Source of the DNA: Gammaproteobacteria bacterium
GTDB taxonomy: Bacteria > Pseudomonadota > Gammaproteobacteria > Eutrophobiales > Eutrophobiaceae
Reading direction: 5' to 3'
DNA length: 54,275 nt
NCBI GenBank assembly: GCA_003645215.1
Contig: QNEM01000001.1
Location: forward strand, 1 to 54,275
The notes below the pieces were generated by a model, which saw only the letters and a program-made list of their open reading frames with translations, did not search any database and was not told where the DNA came from. The position numbers were made by a program, and so were the translations under genes. Of this stretch, positions 26,171 through 34,604 are shown piece by piece (position 1 is the stretch's first letter; every line of letters starts with the position of its first letter).

Positions 26171-26647
26171 TTACATCTTATCTGTTAATTGTTTGGCTAA
26201 AATAAGGGCATCTTCACGACCAAATTTGGCAGGATAATAATCTTTGCGATTGCCTACTTCATCAAAACCTGATTTTTCATAGATTTTTATTGCCTGGCCA
26301 TTTGAAGGTCGCACTTCAAGAAACATGACATCTGCATTGTGTGCTTTTGCCAGATCAATCAGGTAATCAATCATCTCCTTGCCCAGTCCATTGTTCTGCA
26401 ACTCAGACCTGATACAGAGATTCAGGATATGCGCTTCACCCGCCAACACGGACATGATGCCATAGCCGGCAACCTTATCGTCCTGCTCAAGAACCCAGCA
26501 GCAATAACCGACATTCAAACAGTCCTGAAAAATACCAATCGACCAGGGAAATTCATAAACACCTTCTTCGATCTCCATGATATGTTCCAGGTCCATTCCT
26601 GACATGGGACGAAAAACGATAGTTGCCTGTTTCAAGACTGCACTCAT
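26171..26647 (-). CDS. rimI: RimI, ribosomal protein bS18 N-acetyltransferase
   Basis: A GNAT-fold acetyltransferase of 158 residues from the ATG at 26647, which overlaps the upstream stop as ATGA; the longer frame is discounted. AcCoA-binding motif LCIRSELQNNGLGKEMIDYL and the C-terminal FLEVRPSNGQAIKIYEKSGF are typical of RimI, as is DYYP. Neighbouring a uracil-DNA glycosylase gene is a recurrent context. Confidence 0.9.
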   Translation of the reverse strand: MSAVLKQATIVFRPMSGMDLEHIMEIEEGVYEFPWSIGIFQDCLNVGYCCWVLEQDDKVAGYGIMSVLAGEAHILNLCIRSELQNNGLGKEMIDYLIDLAKAHNADVMFLEVRPSNGQAIKIYEKSGFDEVGNRKDYYPAKFGREDALILAKQLTDKM

Positions 26648-27342
26648 TTTGTTTCCTGATGAATTGTTTTCTTGTAAACGCGCATCGCCATTTGCAGATC
26701 CTGCCATGATTTTCGCTTTTCACGTGGCGAACGTAATAAATAAGCCGGGTGATATGTCACCACTACAGGAATCCCTGTATCAGCATATTCATATTGCTGG
26801 CCGCGCATCTTGCCTATGGGTGTTTCTGTTTGCAGCAGATTTTGCGCAGCAATACGACCAACTGCCAGAATAATCTTCGGTTGAATGAGATCAATCTGCT
26901 GTCGCAGATAAGCCGAGCACGCAGCAACCTCTTGCGCATGCGGATCCCGATTGTTTGGTGGACGACACTTCAGAATATTTGCGATAAAGACCTGCTCTCT
27001 TTGCAGACCACAGGCCAGCAACATGCTGTTAAGTAATTTTCCAGCACGGCCAACAAAGGGCTCGCCCTGTTTATCTTCTTCAGCACCCGGTGCCTCGCCA
27101 ATGATCAACCAGTCAGCATTATGGTCCCCCACACCAAACACCGTCTGTTTCCGTCCTCGATGCAGCTCACATTGTTGACACTTTGCAACGCGTTGTCGAA
27201 GATCTCCCCAGGCTTCATTTTCTTCAAACTCGGTCTCGACTACAGGAATAGAAACAGGATCGGCAATGAGCCTGTCCTTTGACCAATACACATCCACACC
27301 CATGGTCTGCAGATAATATTCCTGTGATTGTGTCAAACTCAT
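26644..27342 (-). CDS. Family 4 (iron-sulfur) uracil-DNA glycosylase
   Basis: 232 residues. The 4Fe-4S ligands begin with Cys55 and Cys58 (CQQCELHRGR), with further cysteines in ILKCRPPNNR and EVAACSAYL. Motif A is GEAPGAEED and motif B is TYHPAYLLRS. It excises uracil from deaminated DNA. The ~45-residue N-terminal extension before the Fe-S domain is common in proteobacterial members. ATG at 27342. Confidence 0.94.
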   Translation of the reverse strand: MSLTQSQEYYLQTMGVDVYWSKDRLIADPVSIPVVETEFEENEAWGDLRQRVAKCQQCELHRGRKQTVFGVGDHNADWLIIGEAPGAEEDKQGEPFVGRAGKLLNSMLLACGLQREQVFIANILKCRPPNNRDPHAQEVAACSAYLRQQIDLIQPKIILAVGRIAAQNLLQTETPIGKMRGQQYEYADTGIPVVVTYHPAYLLRSPREKRKSWQDLQMAMRVYKKTIHQETK

Positions 27343-27363
27343 ATTGCTATCAGACCCTTAATA

Positions 27364-28899
27364 TCAAACTTGGGGATGTGCCCGTTCAGTCTGAACCTGG
27401 GCCTTGTTCAATGCATTGATATAGGCCTTCGCAGAAGCGATAATAATGTCTGTGTCTGCACCTTGTCCGTTGATGACTCGACCGTCCATATCAACCCTGA
27501 CCGTGACCTCTCCTTGCGAATCTGTCCCGGTAGTAATATTACTCACCGAGTAAAGTTCCAGTTTACAACCACTATCCACCACTGATTCGATGGCCTTGAA
27601 TGTAGCATCGACTGGCCCACTGCCATCCGCACTGGCTTGTTTTTCTTCACCATCAACAGTCAGGGTCACCTCTGCAACCGGGGTTTCACCTGTTTCCGAA
27701 TTCACTTTCATGGAAACAAGTTTGATCCGCTCCAGGGTGGCTTCGTGCAAGGTATCAGTAACCAATGCCTGTAGATCCTCATCGAAGATTTCATGCTTCT
27801 TGTCTGCAAGATCCTTAAAACGACTGAACGCTGCGTTTAAATCTTCTTCGCGTTCAAACTCTGTTCCCAAATCAGATAACCTGGATTTAAATGCATTACG
27901 CCCTGAATGTTTCCCCAATACCATTCTATTGGCGTTCCAACCTACATCTTCAGCGCGCATGATTTCGTAAGTCTCGCGGCTTTTGAGTACACCATCCTGA
28001 TGAATGCCCGCTTCATGGGCAAAGGCATTGGCACCGACGATGGCCTTGTTCGGTTGCACAGGGAAACCCGTCACACTTGAAACCAGACGTGAACAAGTCA
28101 TGATTTGCGTAGTATCCAGAGTCGTATCACATGGAAATACATCCTGACGCGTACGCACTGTCATGACAATCTCCTCCAGTGACGCATTACCGGCGCGTTC
28201 ACCCAAACCATTGATGGTACATTCAACCTGTCTGGCCCCATTCATGACTGCAGAAAGTGAGTTACCAACCGCCAAACCCAGGTCATTATGACAATGCACC
28301 GAGAAGACTGCCTTGTCAGAATTCGGTATCCTTTCAATCAATTGTTTGATCAATTCACCAAACTGCTGGGGCAGGTTATAACCTACCGTATCCGGAATAT
28401 TGACTGTTGTCGCACCAGCATCGATCACTGCCTCCAAAACGCGGCACAAGAAATCCAGTTCTGAACGACCGGCATCTTCAGGTGAAAATTCAACATTATC
28501 TGTATACTTGCGCGCACGCTTGACCGCATGCACAGCCTGTTCCACAACCTGATCAGGCGTCATGCGCAATTTTTCTCTCATGTGGATAGGTGATGTCGCA
28601 AGAAAGGTATGAATTCTTGAGGATCGCGCCGGCTTTAAAGCCGCCGCCGCCCTGTCGATATCTTTATCCAGGGCGCGCGCAAGCCCACAAACCGTACTGT
28701 CCTGAATTACCTCAGCGACCTGATGTACGGCCTCGAAATCACCCGGACTGGCTATCGGGAAGCCTGCCTCAATGATATCAACCTTCATGCGCTCCAGCGC
28801 CCTGGCGATCCGAACCTTCTCATCCCTGGTCATTGATGCACCAGGGCTTTGCTCTCCATCACGAAGTGTTGTATCAAATATTATTAATTTGTCTTGCAT
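27364..28899 (-). CDS. leuA: LeuA, 2-isopropylmalate synthase
   Basis: First committed enzyme of leucine synthesis: condenses acetyl-CoA with 2-oxoisovalerate. 511 residues: catalytic TIM barrel with FDTTLRDGEQSPGAS at the N-terminus and FSVHCHNDLGLAVGNSL, then GLGERAGNASLEE, and a C-terminal LeuA regulatory domain (from about 390) that senses leucine. ATG at 28899 with GGAG seven bases upstream. A leucine-rich leader peptide and alternative hairpins precede it. Confidence 0.97.
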   Translation of the reverse strand: MQDKLIIFDTTLRDGEQSPGASMTRDEKVRIARALERMKVDIIEAGFPIASPGDFEAVHQVAEVIQDSTVCGLARALDKDIDRAAAALKPARSSRIHTFLATSPIHMREKLRMTPDQVVEQAVHAVKRARKYTDNVEFSPEDAGRSELDFLCRVLEAVIDAGATTVNIPDTVGYNLPQQFGELIKQLIERIPNSDKAVFSVHCHNDLGLAVGNSLSAVMNGARQVECTINGLGERAGNASLEEIVMTVRTRQDVFPCDTTLDTTQIMTCSRLVSSVTGFPVQPNKAIVGANAFAHEAGIHQDGVLKSRETYEIMRAEDVGWNANRMVLGKHSGRNAFKSRLSDLGTEFEREEDLNAAFSRFKDLADKKHEIFDEDLQALVTDTLHEATLERIKLVSMKVNSETGETPVAEVTLTVDGEEKQASADGSGPVDATFKAIESVVDSGCKLELYSVSNITTGTDSQGEVTVRVDMDGRVINGQGADTDIIIASAKAYINALNKAQVQTERAHPQV

Positions 28900-28906
28900 T
28901 TTCCTG

Positions 28907-29006
28907 CTCCGAAACCTGCATCCATACTACAGTATGGACGTGAAACCATACACGAATTTGTCGTGTGTAACACACGAACACTATTGGGATCTAACTATGA
29001 GGTGGT
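28907..29006 (-). promoter_or_regulatory. Predicted attenuator-type leader with mutually exclusive hairpins, leuA
   Basis: Read on the minus strand after the leader-peptide stop, five segments can pair in overlapping ways: A (28970-28977) with B (28961-28968), an 8-bp stem; B with C (28950-28956), 6 bp; C (28946-28951) with D (28932-28937), 6 bp; D (28931-28938) with E (28921-28928), 8 bp. E ends ten bases before the leuA GGAG. No T-run follows any stem, so control of translation or a Rho-type mechanism is likelier than an intrinsic terminator. Confidence 0.65.
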
Positions 29007-29099
29007 TTATTTTGCCCGGCAGGGCAGCAGACGTAGCAATGCACCGAATGATAATCCGGTTTGGTCATTGAACTGATAATTTTGATTGAAAATCTTCAT
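29007..29099 (-). CDS. Leucine-rich leader peptide of leuA
   Basis: A 30-codon frame, ATG at 29099 and TAA at 29007-29009. The peptide begins MKIFNQNYQFND and its second half, GLSFGALLRLLPCRAK, has five leucines in ten residues (positions 16, 21, 22, 24, 25), using TTA, TTG, CTA and CTG codons. A 5-bp hairpin (29013-29026) follows directly on the last Leu codons. This is the design of amino-acid-starvation attenuators. Its ribosome site is weak. Confidence 0.7.
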   Translation of the reverse strand: MKIFNQNYQFNDQTGLSFGALLRLLPCRAK

Positions 29100-29109
29100 T
29101 ACAGTGCGA

Positions 29110-29137
29110 AATATAACGACACTTGCAGCTATTGCAA
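29110..29137 (-). promoter_or_regulatory. Candidate sigma-70 promoter of leuA and its leader peptide
   Basis: On the minus strand TTGCAA (plus 29132-29137) is followed after 16 bases by TATATT (plus 29110-29115). The predicted start (~29103) would leave only about four bases before the leader-peptide ATG, so either the leader is nearly leaderless or the real promoter lies further upstream. Confidence 0.4.
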
Positions 29138-29218
29138 GTTTTTTATTGGAAAGAATCTGCTGGCAGGTTTCGGAAATCAGTCTTGCCCGCCTTGTTTGTC
29201 CTGCCTGGTCTTGCCTTT

Positions 29219-29968
29219 CTAGTCTTGCTTGTCGGGAGATTCCTGAAGTTTTCTCGCCGCACGATGTTTACGAATAAACAGCAAGGTCATTGCCGGCCCT
29301 GAAATGGCATAGACCAATGAGATAGAAAATAGCACCAGTGGCGGTTCGCTGGCAATAAACACAAACAACAATACCAGAAGCAATATTCCGACGAAGGGAA
29401 CGCGACCTTTAAGATCTACTTCCTTGAAACTGTAAAACCGGATATTACTGACCATCAGTATTCCAGCCAGCACTGTGACAGGAAATGCAATGATGGTCAG
29501 ATTTGTGACCTCTACAAGTTCCTGCGTTTCTCCCAACCAAATCATCCCTGCGACCAGGGCAGCGGCAGCAGGACTGGGTAAACCCTGGAAAAATCGTTTG
29601 TCTACGCTGGCAGCTTGCGTGTTAAAGCGGGCCAGTCTGAGCGCGGTCGATGCTGTATAAATAAATGCTGCAAGCCAACCCAGTTTACCCATACCAGACA
29701 GGGCCCACTGATACACTATTAATGCAGGCGCCAGACCAAACGAAACCATGTCTGCCAGGCTATCGTACTCAACACCGAAATCTGACTGGGTATTTGTTAA
29801 ACGGGCAATACGACCATCCAGTCCGTCCATGATCATGGCAACAAATATTGCGATGGCAGCACTTTCAAATTGTGAATTCATGGCTGAAACAATGCCATAG
29901 AAACCGGCAAACAGGCCGGCTGTGGTGAACAGGTTAGGAAGGAGATAAATACCGCGACGACGTTTCAA
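29219..29968 (-). CDS. pssA: PssA, CDP-diacylglycerol-serine O-phosphatidyltransferase
   Basis: Makes phosphatidylserine, precursor of phosphatidylethanolamine. 249 residues, multi-helix membrane protein with the complete CDP-alcohol phosphatidyltransferase motif DGLDGRIAR (48-56), then FGVEYDSLAD. N-terminus MKRRRGIYLLPNLFT is typical of the CDP-OH family type II Pss. The start is a TTG at 29968 with AAGG about ten bases upstream; no ATG is nearby. Downstream of the Psd-like gene, with a mobile element between them. Confidence 0.95.
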   Translation of the reverse strand: MKRRRGIYLLPNLFTTAGLFAGFYGIVSAMNSQFESAAIAIFVAMIMDGLDGRIARLTNTQSDFGVEYDSLADMVSFGLAPALIVYQWALSGMGKLGWLAAFIYTASTALRLARFNTQAASVDKRFFQGLPSPAAAALVAGMIWLGETQELVEVTNLTIIAFPVTVLAGILMVSNIRFYSFKEVDLKGRVPFVGILLLVLLFVFIASEPPLVLFSISLVYAISGPAMTLLFIRKHRAARKLQESPDKQD

Positions 29969-30003
29969 ATGTTTTCTGCCTTGTTTGACTATGTTGTCAG
30001 TCT

Positions 30004-30268
30004 TATACCCAAACTACTTGGAAATGCAAGTTTCAGCAAGTTGAAAAGTAATCATAATCAAGGCATAAAGCCGCAGGACTAGCCATTCTAGTCCAAGGTT
30101 TTATAACGATGAAGATGGCTGCTTTTCATCATGCCCTGTGGGAGCTCAGTCAGAAAGCCAGTGCCGCGTTACAACTCTTATGAAGGACCAGTCATTCACT
30201 GCGAGTTGTGCCTTGCTCTGACTTTCTGACTGAACTCTGAATCCTGCATTTCCAAGTAGTTTGGGTAT
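30004..30268. mobile_element. Small non-coding inverted-repeat element (MITE-like), copy 2
   Basis: About 265 bp with perfect 24-bp terminal inverted repeats beginning ATACCCAAACTACTTGGAAA (30005-30028 and 30245-30268). Its reverse complement aligns along its whole length with the element at 12300-12565. It fills most of the 312-base gap between the Psd-like gene and pssA; nothing else was seen there. Confidence 0.88.
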
Positions 30269-30280
30269 GAACTTCTGTCG

Positions 30281-30991
30281 CTAAACAGCATCCCCCGCAA
30301 CGATATCTTTACCATGAGGATTATTATCATTAACCAGACTCACTGGCTTATTGTGGACGAGACAGGCAAGAACACCTTCCCCTGAGGTAATCGGTTGACC
30401 AGGTTCAACTTGCAGTTTTGAACTTGCAGGGATAAATACATCAACCGTACCACCAAAATACAGGAATCCGCATCTTTGTCCCTGACCAAGTCGTTCACCC
30501 GATTGAATATAGATTCGAAAACAGATAGCAGCACAAGGTCTTAGGCTGAAGACGGTAACAACATCATCACCCTCATCGGTTCTGATCCAGAAAGCATATT
30601 TACGTTGTCCGTTCTCTGCCTCGCATTTCTCTGACCATTGCTCCATCACCTTGCCTTCAACAGGACTACGAAAAGAGAACACATCAAGGCTCGACATTTT
30701 TAGCCTGATTCTCCTCGCCTGTCGATTAAGTCCCTGCTTACTGGTCCAGGGGTCATCTATCTCGTCAACCTCTACAACCCTTCCTTCTACCGGACTGAGA
30801 ATAGCCAGCGGTAAAGATGGAATGGTTCGTTGCGGATCTCTTAATAAAAACAGGAACAGGCAAAAGACTGTCGCCAGAATAACTGCGATAGCGGTGTTGA
30901 TAAAATTAAATGCCAGAAAAATCAGGCCGGCCAACACGATCAGCAGTAACCAGCCTTCTTTGGCAATAAATGGATGACGGTTACTGGGCAT
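30281..30991 (-). CDS. Phosphatidylserine decarboxylase-like protein lacking the processing serine
   Basis: 236 residues; two N-terminal helices then RDPQRTIPS, LSPVEGRVVEV, SPVEGKV and VDVFIP mark the Psd family (short, ~230-residue branch). In active enzymes the chain cleaves itself at the serine of an FGS(R/T) motif to form the pyruvoyl group; here the segment reads FGGTVDVF, so the serine is glycine. The conserved His (DVHxNR in relatives) is also replaced (DVFSFR). By these residues it should not self-process. It lies next to pssA, so a lipid-related role remains likely. The residue comparison is from memory of the family. Confidence 0.8.
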   Translation of the reverse strand: MPSNRHPFIAKEGWLLLIVLAGLIFLAFNFINTAIAVILATVFCLFLFLLRDPQRTIPSLPLAILSPVEGRVVEVDEIDDPWTSKQGLNRQARRIRLKMSSLDVFSFRSPVEGKVMEQWSEKCEAENGQRKYAFWIRTDEGDDVVTVFSLRPCAAICFRIYIQSGERLGQGQRCGFLYFGGTVDVFIPASSKLQVEPGQPITSGEGVLACLVHNKPVSLVNDNNPHGKDIVAGDAV

Positions 30992-31002
30992 TATTAATCC
31001 TG

Positions 31003-31037
31003 AAAAAACAAAGGCCCGCTAACGGGTACGGGGCCTT
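31003..31037 (-). terminator. Rho-independent terminator after ilvC
   Basis: On the minus strand: AAGGCCC stem (plus 31031-31037), 13-base loop, GGGCCTT (plus 31011-31017), then TGTTTTTT. It lies 46 bases after the ilvC stop and before the Psd-like gene, so it should separate ilvBHC from the lipid genes. Confidence 0.85.
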
Positions 31038-31082
31038 ATCAATAAAATCTATCACAAAACTGTCTTGAGAAGACTACAGGTT

Positions 31083-32087
31083 TTAGTTCTTATCCGTATC
31101 AACCAGTTTATTAGCTGTAATCCACGGCATCATCGAACGCAGTTTTTCACCTACAACTTCTATTTCATGTTTTTTCATTTCTTCCCTACGAGCAGGTAAG
31201 CTGCCCACATTAGCAACAAACTCTTTTGCAAACTCACCACTTTGAATTTCAGAAAGTATCTTTTTCATTTCTGCCTTGGTTTGCTCATTTACAATCCGTG
31301 GCCCACGAGTTACATCGCCGTACTCAGCCGTATTGGAAATAGAATAACGCATATTGGCAATGCCGCCTTCGTACATCAGATCAACGATAAGCTTCAGCTC
31401 GTGAAGACATTCAAAATATGCCATCTCCGGCGGATAACCACCTTCGACCAGAGTTTCAAAACCTGCCTGGACCAGGGCTGTAGTACCGCCACATAAAACT
31501 GTCTGCTCACCGAACAAATCAGTTTCTGTTTCATCTTTGAAAGTTGTTTCAATAATGGCTGTTCGACCACCACCAATTGCCGACGCATAAGATAAGGCAA
31601 TAGCTTTTGCCTGACCCGATTTATCTTGCTTGACTGCGATCAAATCAGGAATACCACCGCCTCTTACGAATTCGCTACGAACTGTGTGTCCCGGCGCTTT
31701 CGGGGCAATCATGATGACATCCAGATCATCTCGTAATTCAATAAGATCAAAATGCACATTAAAGCCATGTGCAAAAGCCAGAGCTGCGCCCTGCTTCAAA
31801 TTTGGCTCAACTTCATTTTTGTACAAGTCAGCTTGAAACTCATCCGGTGCAAGTATCATAACGACATCAGCCCAGGCCACTGCATCTTCGATTGATTTCA
31901 CTGCCAGGCCGGCTGCTTCTGCCTTAGCAGTAGAACTGGAACCTGAACGCAAACCGACACAAACATCTACGCCAGAATCTTTCAGGTTATTCGCATGAGC
32001 GTGCCCCTGTGAACCATAACCAATAACTGCGACTTTCATGGCTTTAATCAGTTCAAGGTCTGCATCTTTATCGTAATAAATATTCAT
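31083..32087 (-). CDS. ilvC: IlvC, ketol-acid reductoisomerase
   Basis: NADPH-dependent isomeroreductase of valine and isoleucine synthesis. 334 residues (class I short form): Rossmann motif VAVIGYGSQGHAHANNL near the N-terminus, PKAPGHTVRSEF, then the knotted C-terminal domain with FGEQTVLCGG and YFECLHELKLIVDLMYEGG carrying the Mg-binding acids. ATG at 32087. Third gene of ilvB-ilvH-ilvC. Confidence 0.98.
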   Translation of the reverse strand: MNIYYDKDADLELIKAMKVAVIGYGSQGHAHANNLKDSGVDVCVGLRSGSSSTAKAEAAGLAVKSIEDAVAWADVVMILAPDEFQADLYKNEVEPNLKQGAALAFAHGFNVHFDLIELRDDLDVIMIAPKAPGHTVRSEFVRGGGIPDLIAVKQDKSGQAKAIALSYASAIGGGRTAIIETTFKDETETDLFGEQTVLCGGTTALVQAGFETLVEGGYPPEMAYFECLHELKLIVDLMYEGGIANMRYSISNTAEYGDVTRGPRIVNEQTKAEMKKILSEIQSGEFAKEFVANVGSLPARREEMKKHEIEVVGEKLRSMMPWITANKLVDTDKN

Positions 32088-32170
32088 AATCTCTGGTTCT
32101 CAAAATAATAATTAAAATTAAAATCTAATAAAATATTCCCTAACGAAATATTCAGGTGAATGATCTGAAA

Positions 32171-32659
32171 CTACTGAATTGCCTTATCACCCCGGGCAAT
32201 ACCCGAGATACCGGAACGCACTACTTCCAGAATGTCTTTCTCGTCCAATGCATTGATAAAGGCATCCAGCTTATCTCCAGCACCTGTCATCTCGATAGTG
32301 TAAGTATTCTCTGTGACATCAATAATTCGACCACGGAAAATATCAACCAGGCGTTTGATTTCTTCCCGGTTTTTACCTTTGGCCTGCAATTTGATCAACA
32401 TCAGTTCTCGCTCAATGTGACGACTCTCATTCAGGTCTATGACCTTGATCACATCAACCAGTTTATTCAGATGCTTGGTGATCTGCTCTATCACCTCATC
32501 TGAACCCGAGGTCACCAAAGTCATGCGTGAAACGGTAGGATCTTCTGTTGGTGCAACCGTCAGTGATTCAATATTGTATGCACGCGCTGAAAACAGACCG
32601 GCGACGCGTGACAATGCACCAGTTTCATTTTCCATCAATAAGGAAAGTATATGTCTCAT
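32171..32659 (-). CDS. ilvH: IlvH, acetolactate synthase regulatory subunit
   Basis: 162 residues with an N-terminal ACT domain (MRHILSLLMENETGALSRVA) that binds valine for feedback inhibition, and the C-terminal ALS_ss_C domain. Full family length. Its ATG lies two bases after the ilvB stop, so expression is coupled to the large subunit. Confidence 0.97.
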   Translation of the reverse strand: MRHILSLLMENETGALSRVAGLFSARAYNIESLTVAPTEDPTVSRMTLVTSGSDEVIEQITKHLNKLVDVIKVIDLNESRHIERELMLIKLQAKGKNREEIKRLVDIFRGRIIDVTENTYTIEMTGAGDKLDAFINALDEKDILEVVRSGISGIARGDKAIQ

Positions 32660-32661
32660 GA

Positions 32662-34389
32662 TCAGGCCAACTCTCTGTTTGGTGACAGGTGCATTTCATG
32701 ATGCCCTTTACCTGCAGCAATCATCGGGTATACGTTTTCTGTTTCATCAGTAATAAAATCTATGAACACCACTTTTTCTTTTTCATTCAGCGCTTCTTTC
32801 AATGCTGATTCAACATCGGCAGATTTTTCAATGCGCATACCAATGTGTCCATAACTTTCGGCCAATTTTACAAAATCTGGCAAGGCCTCCATATAAGAAT
32901 GCGAATAACGACTCTCATAGAAAAATTCCTGCCACTGTCGAACCATGCCCATGTAACGATTGTTCAGGTTAATTACGGTAAATGGAATTCCGTATTGCAG
33001 GCAGGTGGATAGCTCCTGTAAACACATAACAATACTTGCATCACCTGTGATGCAGGCAACTGTTTCATCAGGAAAGGCCTTTTTAACACCCATGGCTGCC
33101 GGTAATCCAAATCCCATCGTGCCTAAACCACCTGAGTTGATCCAACGCCTTGGTTTATCGAACTTGTAATACTGCGCCGCCCACATCTGATGCTGCCCGA
33201 CATCTGAAGTAATGTAGGCATCACCTTTAGTCAGCTCATATAATTTTTCAACAACGAACTGTGGCTTGATAATTTCACTCTCGCGATCATATTTAAGACA
33301 ATCGATTCCCCGCCATTCTTTAATCTGATCCCACCACGGTTCCAGATCTTTTGCCGTCGGCAGATCTTTCCGGCTATCCAGTAATGCAGACAAATCTCGC
33401 AGAACGTGCTTTACGTCACCAACAATGGGAATATCAACCGGAATGTTCTTGGAGATAGAAGATGGATCTATATCAATATGGATGATCTTTGCAGAAGGAC
33501 AAAATTGTTCCAGATCTCCCGTGACACGATCATCAAAGCGGGCACCAATGGCGATCAGGACATCACATTGATGCATTGCCATGTTTGCTTCATAAGTACC
33601 ATGCATTCCCAGCATGCCGACGAATTGTTTGTCCGTGCCGGGATAAGCTCCCAGACCCATCAAGGTATTGGTAATAGGGAAACCCAATTTACGGGTAAAT
33701 GATGTCAGTTCTTTATCGGCATTCGAAAGGATGGCACCGCCGCCTGAGTAAATCATTGGTCTTTTGGCAGAGGCGATCAACTCAACCGCACGCTTCATCT
33801 GGCCTGTGTGACCTTTCATAACAGGTTTGTAGGAACGCATATCCACACTCTTTGGATATTCATATTCGCAACTATCAGCAGTGATATCTTTAGGAATATC
33901 CACAACCACAGGCCCCGGACGACCCGTGGTCGCAACATAAAATGCCTTTTTGATGGTGGCGGCCAGGTCTTCAACATTCTTCACCAGGAAGTTGTGTTTC
34001 ACGCAAGGACGGGTCACGCCAACGGCATCGACCTCCTGAAAAGCATCATTACCGATCAGATGCGTTGGTACCTGGCCGGTGAAAACAACCAGAGGAATAG
34101 AATCCATATAAGCAGTGGCGATACCGGTCACACAATTGGTCGCCCCCGGGCCAGAAGTCACCAAAACCACACCAGGTTCACCTGTCGCACGCGCATAGGC
34201 ATCGGCAGCGTGTGTTGCACCCTGCTCATGACGCACAAGGATATGCTCAACATCATCCTGCTTATACAATGCATCGTAGATATGTAAAACGGAGCCACCG
34301 GGATAACCAAACAAATGTTTGATCCCCTCATCTTTCAGGGCACGAATAAAAATTTCCGCCCCTCTAAGCACCTCTTTTGACTTGCCCAA
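32662..34389 (-). CDS. ilvB: Acetolactate synthase large subunit, biosynthetic
   Basis: ThDP enzyme of branched-chain amino acid synthesis, 575 residues. FGYPGGSVLHIYDAL and RHEQGATHAADAYARATG (ThDP-activating Glu) at the N-terminus, central FAD-binding domain, and ITGDASIVMCLQEL with NNRYMGMVRQWQ at the C-terminal ThDP site. It pairs with ilvH, so ilvI is an equally good name. Start is a TTG at 34389 with AGGA just upstream; a GTG six codons in is the alternative. The gap before it holds no leader peptide rich in Ile, Val or Leu. Confidence 0.95.
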   Translation of the reverse strand: MGKSKEVLRGAEIFIRALKDEGIKHLFGYPGGSVLHIYDALYKQDDVEHILVRHEQGATHAADAYARATGEPGVVLVTSGPGATNCVTGIATAYMDSIPLVVFTGQVPTHLIGNDAFQEVDAVGVTRPCVKHNFLVKNVEDLAATIKKAFYVATTGRPGPVVVDIPKDITADSCEYEYPKSVDMRSYKPVMKGHTGQMKRAVELIASAKRPMIYSGGGAILSNADKELTSFTRKLGFPITNTLMGLGAYPGTDKQFVGMLGMHGTYEANMAMHQCDVLIAIGARFDDRVTGDLEQFCPSAKIIHIDIDPSSISKNIPVDIPIVGDVKHVLRDLSALLDSRKDLPTAKDLEPWWDQIKEWRGIDCLKYDRESEIIKPQFVVEKLYELTKGDAYITSDVGQHQMWAAQYYKFDKPRRWINSGGLGTMGFGLPAAMGVKKAFPDETVACITGDASIVMCLQELSTCLQYGIPFTVINLNNRYMGMVRQWQEFFYESRYSHSYMEALPDFVKLAESYGHIGMRIEKSADVESALKEALNEKEKVVFIDFITDETENVYPMIAAGKGHHEMHLSPNRELA

Positions 34390-34540
34390 TATCCTGTTTC
34401 CTGTTGGTTTTAGTTTTCGTAAGTGTAAACCTCGGAAAGTTACTGATATTCTTGCTTCAGGTCAAGTTGTGCCATGCACAAAAGGGAAAACTTTTACCCG
34501 CTATGCAGAAAAAATCGAGAATTCACCCTCGGGCCCACTT

Positions 34541-34562
34541 ATACCCAAACTACCTGGAAATA
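34541..34562. repeat. Single stray end of the 265-bp inverted-repeat family
   Basis: ATACCCAAACTACCTGGAAA matches the terminal repeat of the two larger elements at all but one position, but no matching right end is found nearby. It lies in the divergent gap between ilvB and proS, 43 bases before the proS ATG, so it may be a relic that now contributes to upstream sequence. Confidence 0.6.
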
Positions 34563-34604
34563 AGCTAAGATACGCGTCCAAAATATTTTAACAGCAGAGA
34601 CTCG

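Noticed and set aside
29122..29145. ACTTGCA-GCTAT-TGCAAGT followed by TTTTTT, terminator-like on the plus strand
   Set aside because: No plus-strand gene leads into it, and the same bases overlap the candidate leuA promoter on the minus strand; an antisense RNA is possible but unsupported.
34440..34475. Eleven-codon frame upstream of ilvB as a leader peptide
   Set aside because: The peptide MAQLDLKQEYQ has no run of Ile, Val or Leu codons and no attenuator hairpin follows.
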